This document shows, one piece after another, positions 56,871-64,000 of a DNA stretch of 64,000 nucleotides. The stretch is taken from contig CM060990.1 of the NCBI GenBank assembly GCA_030765065.1, positions 461,971,321-462,035,320 of the forward strand. Reading direction: 5' to 3'. Both the position numbers and the translations under genes were made by a program. Position 1 is the first letter of the stretch, and each line of letters opens with the position of its first letter. This stretch comes from Deroplatys truncata. Its lineage: Eukaryota; Arthropoda; Insecta; Mantodea; Mantidae. The notes below the pieces were generated by a model. The model did not search any database, was not told the origin of the DNA, and saw nothing but the letters and a program-made list of their open reading frames with translations.

Positions 56871-58489
56871 TATCCGCTTACTTCAAGTACTTTTGGCAGT
56901 GCTGATCTGTTCTCTATTTAGCGTTTAGCGTCTCTATCTTCCAGGCCAACTTCCCAGACATCCTCTTCTTATGAATTATTTATAGTTTTAAAATGTGTAA
57001 TATACCTAGGTACATGCATGTATGCTAAATGCATTCATTGTGGATATATTCACTAAACCATAGAAAATAACTACAGGCCACCCTTGGGTGTGCATGGTAA
57101 CATCAACCTTTTGAATGGGTTTAAAATCTAGGCTAAGTGTTATGTTATAAGATGTCACTATTTCTGGTTTCATAGTATTTCCTGCTTCTTCATCCATTGT
57201 ATCCTTATGATCTAAGGATTAGCATAAAACACCTGGACAGATCAGAGCTTACCTTTTGTTGCATTGATTCACTCACCCAAGTACGTACTTCTGAAAATAT
57301 AATTTCAAAATTATAGAAGAAAATAGTTACAACAATGCATTTCGTACAGTACACTTTAATACCGAGTGACACTTTGTAAATATGAACTTGCTTAGGATCA
57401 ATGGTACAGAAAAACTACTAATCTATTCATTAATTGTTACGTGGATAGACGTGTGATAGGCGAGTTAGTTGCTTGTACTGGGTGGCTCGGATAGATACAG
57501 AGCAGTAGGCTGGGTGGCCTTACTCCTCAGTCGCTACAGGGGCTCTTATTGTGATGTACCGAAAATTCATAGGAGATGTTCAAAATAAGGTCCATCTTGC
57601 TCACGCGTAAGAGCTCTGTAGCTGTTATGAAAATTTGTGGCAACAAAGCTTCCTTTATGGCATTTACACCCAGCACGTGTAAATGCAGCACGTGTGTAGT
57701 GGCCGATTTGACGCATGCAGTCGAGCTTGATTCCACGTCCTTGTTCCAATGAATGGGGAAAATATCTAGTCCAGTCATCTAGTTGGAAACATTTTCCTAT
57801 AAAGAGTCCGTGCTTGTCTCCCATTACGTTGACACTCTTCAAACACTAAGATCAACTAATTCGTTGTTTCCGTATCCTGGTCGCTCCATGATAGCACCAG
57901 TGAAGAACTAATCACAATAACGCAGCGCGTGTCACATTGTTACCAAGCTTCAGCATCTGTCCGCCAGGAAGTTATGTGTTGGAGCTGCCAATAATACCCA
58001 CTCTCGAGGACATACAGTCGCTGCACAAGTAGGCCACCAAATCTACTGGTCAGTATTTATATGAAATTATCAGTGCAACTACCAACATTATCTAACAATG
58101 AGACTTCTAGGAAGGTTTTGAGCGTCAGAACGTGCAACGCTAAAAAGAGCAATAAATTAAGAACAGACACCGCTGGATACCACGTGTCAGTCATGCACCA
58201 ACCCAGGTTTAACTGCCATGTGCATTAAAATATGTCATTTGAGTATTTTTGGATATCCTACTAAGAGGTACATTTCCATTGCTTTTACAATGCAAAAGTG
58301 GAAGAAAGAAACAAAGAGACAAAAAACGGAGTGAGAAAGCTGAGCAGACCGAGGGATCAAGCAAGCATGGTTGCGGGTTTAGCTAATTTCAAATAAGACT
58401 GAAATCAATAAGGATGGTTTACGCCAAGAGCGCTTATGATTTAAAATTCTTAGCTACCATCCTTCAAGATAGGAACCAAAATGTAACAT
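56871..58489. other. No recognised gene
   Basis: Overlapping minus-strand frames at 57527-57842 are GC-richer and might be a decayed transposon segment, but show no motif I can name. Confidence 0.4.
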
Positions 58490-60110
58490 AAAAATCTGAT
58501 GTGTTAAATTTACATGCCTTTGTTTACACACTATCCTTTGTTTTTATATAGCCTCTACAAACTGTTCCTTAAACCGCTTATTCTTCTATCTGCTTCAAGT
58601 TAATTGTGATAAACGTTTGCATAAATAGTTTCATTACACATTTCGTTACAAGTACGAAGGGAACAGCGATAGCCAAATGAGTAAACCCTGGTCGCTATAT
58701 ATTAGCCCCGAAATTCCATACTCTTTCCATGACATCGCGAGAAACTACTTTAGAAACACCATTTTAAAAAATTGTGTGCTACATTGACATGACTTTCTCT
58801 AACCACTATTTTTGTATAGACTCTAGAAACGATTCTTATGAAAGCTTATTTTTCTATTCACTTCATGCTAATCAAGATAAACCCTTGCATTACACATTTC
58901 GTTCTAGGTACAAGGGGAATACAGGAAACCGAATTGATACTCAAATGTTTAAAAGCGAGTCGCTATATGCTGGCCTTGAAATTCCATATCTTTACATGGC
59001 ATTGCGATAAACAACTGAATTACGACCACACTTAAGAATTACAAAGCACTGAAAAAACATCAAACAATGAATAATGGACATCTCAGAAATGGTTGATGCC
59101 ACAATGAAGCTATTTGAAGTAAATTGTACGTTTTTAAGGGATCTATATTTTTTTTGTAATGTATTTTTTTTATCTTCTGTTAACGTTTACTAGTTATACA
59201 AAATTATACAAAATTCCTTTCGAATGAAGAAGACTTAACAGACAACTCTCACAGAAAATTTAAATGTATATTTATTTGTCATGTGAATAACTTAAATACA
59301 TGCTATTTTAAACACACTCATTTCAGGCCGATTCTCTTGTAAATCGTGTCCCACCTCTGGAGGATTTTGAACTTAATACCAAGTTTGGTATTTATTCCAG
59401 TTTTGTTTTTCAATTATTTTGTTCATAGACACACACACATGCGCACACGGACCTTTTTCTAAAAATATTTTCCATGTTTTTATTTATTTATTCAAGGGGT
59501 ATCAAGACATGTATTTGAGGTGAAATTTCGATATGGAAGTTTTGGCCGGAAAGCAATACCTACTGTCTATATACTAGGTAGGTGCCTGGTAGAGAGAGAG
59601 AGAAATGACAATTGAAGATTTCAAACCAATAATAACGAATATTTCGGAAATAGCGGAGGCCACAACAAAGTTATTAGAAATAAATGTGTGGTTTGCAAGA
59701 TCTAAAGTTTTTTCTTGTACGCCTTTGTCTTATCTCTCGTTAAGAAGATATGCAAAATTATACAAAATTCCTTTGAATGAAAAGGAATTTACGGCATATT
59801 CGCAGAAAATTCAAAATATAAATTATATTTTTGATGTATATATGGTAATCAAAATCGTCACAGCCATTTTTGAGAGAATACGACATTTCGAAACATTTTC
59901 CATGTAAAGGGTTGTTTTGGGTGGGGGATTATCAAACATTGCGTTTTAGAGTTATGCTATTTACATCACACACACAGAAGGACGTTTTTTAAAAAATATT
60001 TTTAGTGGGTCCGTCGGGTGTCAAAACATATGAATTTTGGGTAGAATGCAATACCTTCCTTACATACCAGGTACGTGATAAGGAAAACTGAAGGTGTTAC
60101 TGCTTACGGT
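58490..60110 (+). repeat. Unclassified dispersed repeat, compound array A-A-B-C-D-B-C-D
   Basis: Two A modules (58500-58750, 58775-59010; both with CTCTA and GAAATTCCATA phrases) precede two successive B-C-D sets (59060-59600 and 59615-60100). D appears as GGCCGGAAAGCAATACC at about 59543 and GGGTAGAATGCAATACC at about 60036, each followed by an AGGTA phrase. Module C has CACACA runs at 59430-59440 and 59968-59976. The second B is open for 100 codons (59605-59907). Confidence 0.75.
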
Positions 60111-63083
60111 AATTGTACAATCCATTACGCAATACATATAAAAGAAAATGCTCACATCTGTACGCAAACATAAACTTTCCTCCCTGCAGATATTCTTGCT
60201 AAGTATATAAATATTTTCTAATATTAAAATCGCCCTTCGTTATCTTATAGTTTGTAGGGAGCATGGTGTTTCCCCTCGCTTTAATTATACTTTACGTTTC
60301 ATCGTGTTGTGAACTAAACCTAAGCCTGGAAACCGAATGCGAGTAAGGACTTGGTTATTAGGCAATATTAATGTAAGCTTTTAAAATGTTGTTCTCCAGA
60401 GAATTCGGCATTAAAAGAGAGCAAATTTTATATTTAACATGAATATTCTATAGATTATTCTTTACCCATTCCAGAGGCAGGCACGCACTCAGCAATGGCG
60501 TCTATATTATAGTGTTGATTTTAGTAGCTAGAACAATTATTTTTATTTTTATGGTATAATATACCCTAATAGATCTGCAATAAACAAGACCGGGATTATT
60601 GCTCGGCTCGTTACGCACAGAAAAATAAAAACCATATCCGGTTGGGAGCTGTTTAATTGCTATTCATGTGGAAAAGAAGGCCCGTATTTCATGATATGCA
60701 CATAATTGCGCAGGGATTCCCACAGAACAGTGGGGTAGTGGAAGTAAGCCCCACCAGGAGCTCCCTTGTGGCGGGAGGGGGGTGGTCTGCAAGGGAAAGA
60801 AGTGCTAGTGATAATTGTGTGTTGCTGGGATGTTCTCAACAATGGTGTGGGTGTACGCCATCACGAAGTGAAAGAAAGGGTAGGACTGGGTAGGTTTGGG
60901 ACTTATTCACTTGTGCTGGGAATTCATCCCCTCCCCTGGCCCTCCGAAATGAGAGCAATGTCCGTCCCCCACACCTCTTCCCATTACTACTGTTGTTCCA
61001 GAAATGGTGGTTAGAGAGAGCCCTCCAAAAAAATTGTATTAATTTCAGAGCGCTGCCGTGAACCTTGATGTGGAATTGTGAGATGGAGGGAAAAATTATA
61101 AGACCAAGTGGAATAAACGAGTACTTGATGAATGTTGTGGTATAATCAGTTGATTTTACTCACTATATGAAAACGCTAACTGCTATATCAAGCCACGGTC
61201 TTTAATGAAAGAACGTTCACCAGATGTAACGCGTAAATACACGTTTTTCTTTTAGATTCTGTGGCTGCAAGGCAAGCCCTCCCACCAAATATCCTAATTA
61301 GGCGCCCACAAAGCTAACATTAAAATTATATCGCTACACATGCGTTCTTGCAATCATCAGTAATTACTACAGACACCACCTGGAATGCTACAACACTGGT
61401 AGGGTTAGGTGAAAGGAAACCATTTCCTAAATTAAACCAATTTAACCAGAGTGTAGAGGAAAATATAAAATGGCTAATAATTTATCGTCATCAATAGAGA
61501 ATTATATAAGTATTGCGCAACTATTAGCATACGCTACACCTGGAGGGCTGGAAATAAAAGCTTTATGCATTTAAGATACTTGAATATTTAGCTTTTAAAA
61601 ATAGATAATTGAAATGGAAAATTGGTTTTTGTAGATTCATAAGGCACGTTATTAAAACTATGTGTGATGGTTCTAACTAAAATATTTCGTTAATGTTATC
61701 AAAGCTTCTGATTTTGATTAAAACAAAAGAGTTTCGTTTGCTTAAGGCAATCCATTGATGACATTTTGTGATCAAAAGATTAGTTTTCAGATTGTTAGTG
61801 CCATATTCTGTTTGTACTTTCTGGTTTCGTGTTCCGCTTTCAACGTTCCAATAGCTGTGATATTTATGAAATAATTCAGAAATGCAAAAGCTAGTACGCA
61901 TGTATTTTACTTTATACTCCAACTTTCAAATGGATTTTTCGACAATACTTTTTTCAACATCTTGTAACATTCATATTGCTCCACGTGAGCAAATCTCAAC
62001 CAATTTTCCTGAAATGTTCGGTATTGGTGGAGAACTGTTGAACAAGGAAACTGATTTGAGCGTTTTAATATAATGCATATTGATTGTGCAATTAAATATT
62101 TTATATGAAACTTAGTGCAAAAAATGAGAAAAAGCATGCCATCAATATTTAAGAGTTTTTTACACCCAAACTAATGAGTATTTCTCAAAAGAGCCCACGT
62201 CCGATTTTTTATTGTGGTTTAATGGTGCATAAATAACATTTTGAGCCAGAAATCTGTCATCGTTCATCGCGAGGAGCATTTTGAAGAAGTGTAAAATTAG
62301 AGGTACCCAAAATTATAGCAAATAATTAATTTCTCAATAATGCTTCATCTCAGAGCTTCTAAATTTGGTATTTTATTTGAAAAGCACATGCAAATTACCA
62401 CATAAAATGTGAGTTAGAGAGTAAAAAATTGCGCATTTTACGAGTACTATAGTACTCTAATCGATGTCCTGCCCTAATACAGATGACTATAATGTGTGCT
62501 TCATGATAAACGTAAAAGTAGTTCGACTCCGAGGTGTTGCTGCTGCTTATTTTGATTCCATGGGGCACCGCAAGAGTACAAACTGTATAAAATGTAAATC
62601 AACCAAGCGAAATGTTGTCATGCTATTAGAATAAGTATTGGAAAGCATTTCTGCATACTTATCAACTGTGGTGATTGCTCTCAAACGGCAATTTTGCTAC
62701 TTGGAGTCATAAATGTAACCTCACAAGATGTTATTTTTTCACAACAGGAGTACCAGTACAGCAGAAACGAGTAAGCTGCACTCGCAATGCCGAGGTCGTG
62801 CACGAAATTCGAAACATTTACAATGAACTGATGGGTATGTATGGGAACACTGCCTTCATTGTGTTTCTGCTTTCTAAATCGAGTGCTTAACACGTCCATC
62901 AGATTTAAACAGAATTTGTATATAATGATAAAAATAACTGTTATTCCATGAATACCTGGTTATTTGGAGCCACTTGATGAATTCTTTATATCCGATATAG
63001 AAGATATACAAGATGATTAACTAGACGAAATAGTTGTCAAAATAAAAGTGCTCCTACTACGTTTCGTCAAACAATTAGTATTA
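60111..63083. other. No recognised gene
   Basis: A G-rich, less AT-rich block lies at 60715-61015 with overlapping short frames and no recognised domain. The rest is AT-rich. Confidence 0.45.
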
Positions 63084-63199
63084 TGACGCAGCGGCTATGG
63101 CCCAAGGTTATCGGGAGGTCGGCGCAGGGCGGTTGGTGCAAACAATGATAATTGCCTCTCGCCAGCGTAAACACCAGGCGCACTGTAGGCAGATAACTA

Positions 63200-63268
63200 G
63201 AACATTCTTCCCCCGTCCTCCAGAAAGTGAGTCGAAACAGTTCTAGAATGGTCGAGAACCTTGAGGAA
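63200..63268 (+). promoter_or_regulatory. Heat-shock element array
   Basis: From 63241 to 63268 five-bp units alternate as TTC, GAA, gTC, GAA, TTg, GAA (63241, 63246, 63251, 63256, 63261, 63266): six contiguous units with two single mismatches, a strong binding pattern for heat-shock factor trimers. A separate pair GAAcaTTC is at 63200-63207. Confidence 0.75.
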
Positions 63269-63280
63269 GGATTCCACTGA

Positions 63281-63288
63281 TATATAAG
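63281..63288 (+). promoter_or_regulatory. TATA box
   Basis: TATATAAG, 13 bp after the heat-shock array and ~30 bp before an initiator-like TCACTG at 63311-63316. Confidence 0.75.
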
Positions 63289-63409
63289 CGAGGGTTCTCG
63301 AGAGTGCGAGTCACTGTGAGTCGAGTATGAGTTGAGTTGCGGCGGTCAGCCAGTTGCGAATCGAGTGTGAGTTGAGTTACGTCAGTCAGCCAGTGAGCGA
63401 GAGAACTGG

Positions 63410-63418
63410 CAGGTGAGT
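63410..63418 (+). promoter_or_regulatory. Consensus 5' splice site
   Basis: CAG|GTGAGT with the junction between 63412 and 63413, about 100 bp after the predicted transcription start. Confidence 0.5.
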
Positions 63419-63879
63419 TTCCCGTGCAACATCAAGAGCAATTCTCCGTGCGAGCTGGTGACGGCTGTTGTGACGTGTAGCGAGTGCTACTGCGGAGCGA
63501 CGGGTTGTGGATATCTTGTGTTCGACTCCCGAGTGAAGTGAACCGTCTGGCGTGAAGAGGCTACGTCACGAAGGAAGTGAAGTGACGGAGAATTAAATTT
63601 CGTAGTTCGCCTTAGTAAAGTGATAGTGTGAACGAAGTGAACTACGAGTGAAGTTTAACCAGATAAGAACTTAGGGAAGTGGACAGTAACAATATAGAGC
63701 ATTTGCAACTCAAAAATCTCTTAAACACACTGCATCAAACGAAAAGAAGAGAATGTTATGAATAGTAGACAATTTTGTATTGCTGTTGCACTTTTGTCTA
63801 ATAAAACTACTTAACACTATTCAGGGATTCTAATTTTAGCCGAACTGGTTCGCACAAATTGTATCCTGAGAGAGATGAA

Positions 63880-63880
<1 letters not shown>

Positions 63881-63935
<55 letters not shown>
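63881..63935. repeat. (AT)n microsatellite
   Basis: Uninterrupted TA repeat of about 27 units. Confidence 0.97.
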
Positions 63936-63937
<2 letters not shown>

Positions 63938-64000
63938 CCAATCACTGTTCATGAAAGGTAATTAGGGCGACTAGTAATATCTTCATTCGAAAAATTATTC

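Larger units (their letters stand above)
63084..63856 (+). mobile_element. Probable solo LTR (or host gene promoter) with heat-shock elements
   Basis: A GC-richer block starting TGACGCAG. In order it carries heat-shock elements, a TATA box (63281), an initiator-like TCACTG (63311), a ~39-bp tandem duplication (63320-63354 and 63359-63393), a consensus splice donor (63413) and AATAAA (63800-63805), the U3-R-U5 order of an LTR; a CA end could be at 63856. No matching flanking duplication or second LTR was found. It could also be the promoter and first exon of a heat-shock gene continuing past the window. Confidence 0.5.

Overview
The window looks like intergenic DNA from a large, AT-rich, repeat-dense animal genome, almost certainly an insect. 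Indicators are degenerate mariner, Tc1, hAT and THAP-type transposases, an insect-style DUF4817 transposase, three families of tRNA-derived short repeats (SINEs) and many microsatellites. A cockroach- or termite-like insect would fit, but that is only an inference from repeat style. No intact host protein-coding gene was recognised. Every recognisable coding stretch is a broken transposase or a retroelement gag.

Layout. 0.4-1.4 kb: palindromic relic of a DUF4817-type element. 4.0-4.9 kb: internally deleted mariner with clean terminal inverted repeats (TIRs) and TA duplications. 8.5-10.5 kb: a mariner deletion derivative directly followed by a near full-length Tc1 element with two nonsense codons. 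11.5-12.8 kb: SINE, TATG repeat, mariner relic. 17.5-21.4 kb: SINE, an unidentified hydrophobic frame, then a long broken THAP transposase. 23.4-26.2 kb: a 2.75 kb element made of two ~0.77 kb inverted repeats around a 140-bp tandem array, with AG...CT termini and a 6-bp duplication, read here as a gutted Polinton/Maverick. 26.5-30.5 kb: a young non-autonomous LTR retrotransposon on the minus strand that encodes only gag. 32-33, 41-42, 50-51 and 58.5-60.1 kb: copies of an unclassified dispersed repeat. 34.1 and 51.8 kb: further SINEs. 38.6-39.5 kb: mariner relic. 42.5-46.8 kb: three hAT entities (a short non-autonomous copy with exact 8-bp duplication, a broken transposase with its right terminus, and a second, BED/Buster-like transposase). 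49.4 kb: second copy of the mariner deletion derivative. 53.2-55.2 kb: two more broken DDE transposases. 55.3-55.7 kb: 44-bp minisatellite ending in a hAT-like terminus. 56.3-56.9 kb: GC-rich block of unknown origin. 63.1-63.9 kb: an LTR-like or host promoter carrying a strong heat-shock element array, TATA box and consensus splice donor.

The parts do not act as one pathway. They are a stratigraphy of mobile elements, several nested or abutting. Non-autonomous copies (mariner derivative, short hAT, Polinton-like, gag-only LTR element) would have needed enzymes supplied by relatives elsewhere. The most useful things to follow up are the Polinton-like miniature, the heat-shock-type promoter at the right edge, the unclassified A-B-C-D repeat, and the paired mariner derivatives.
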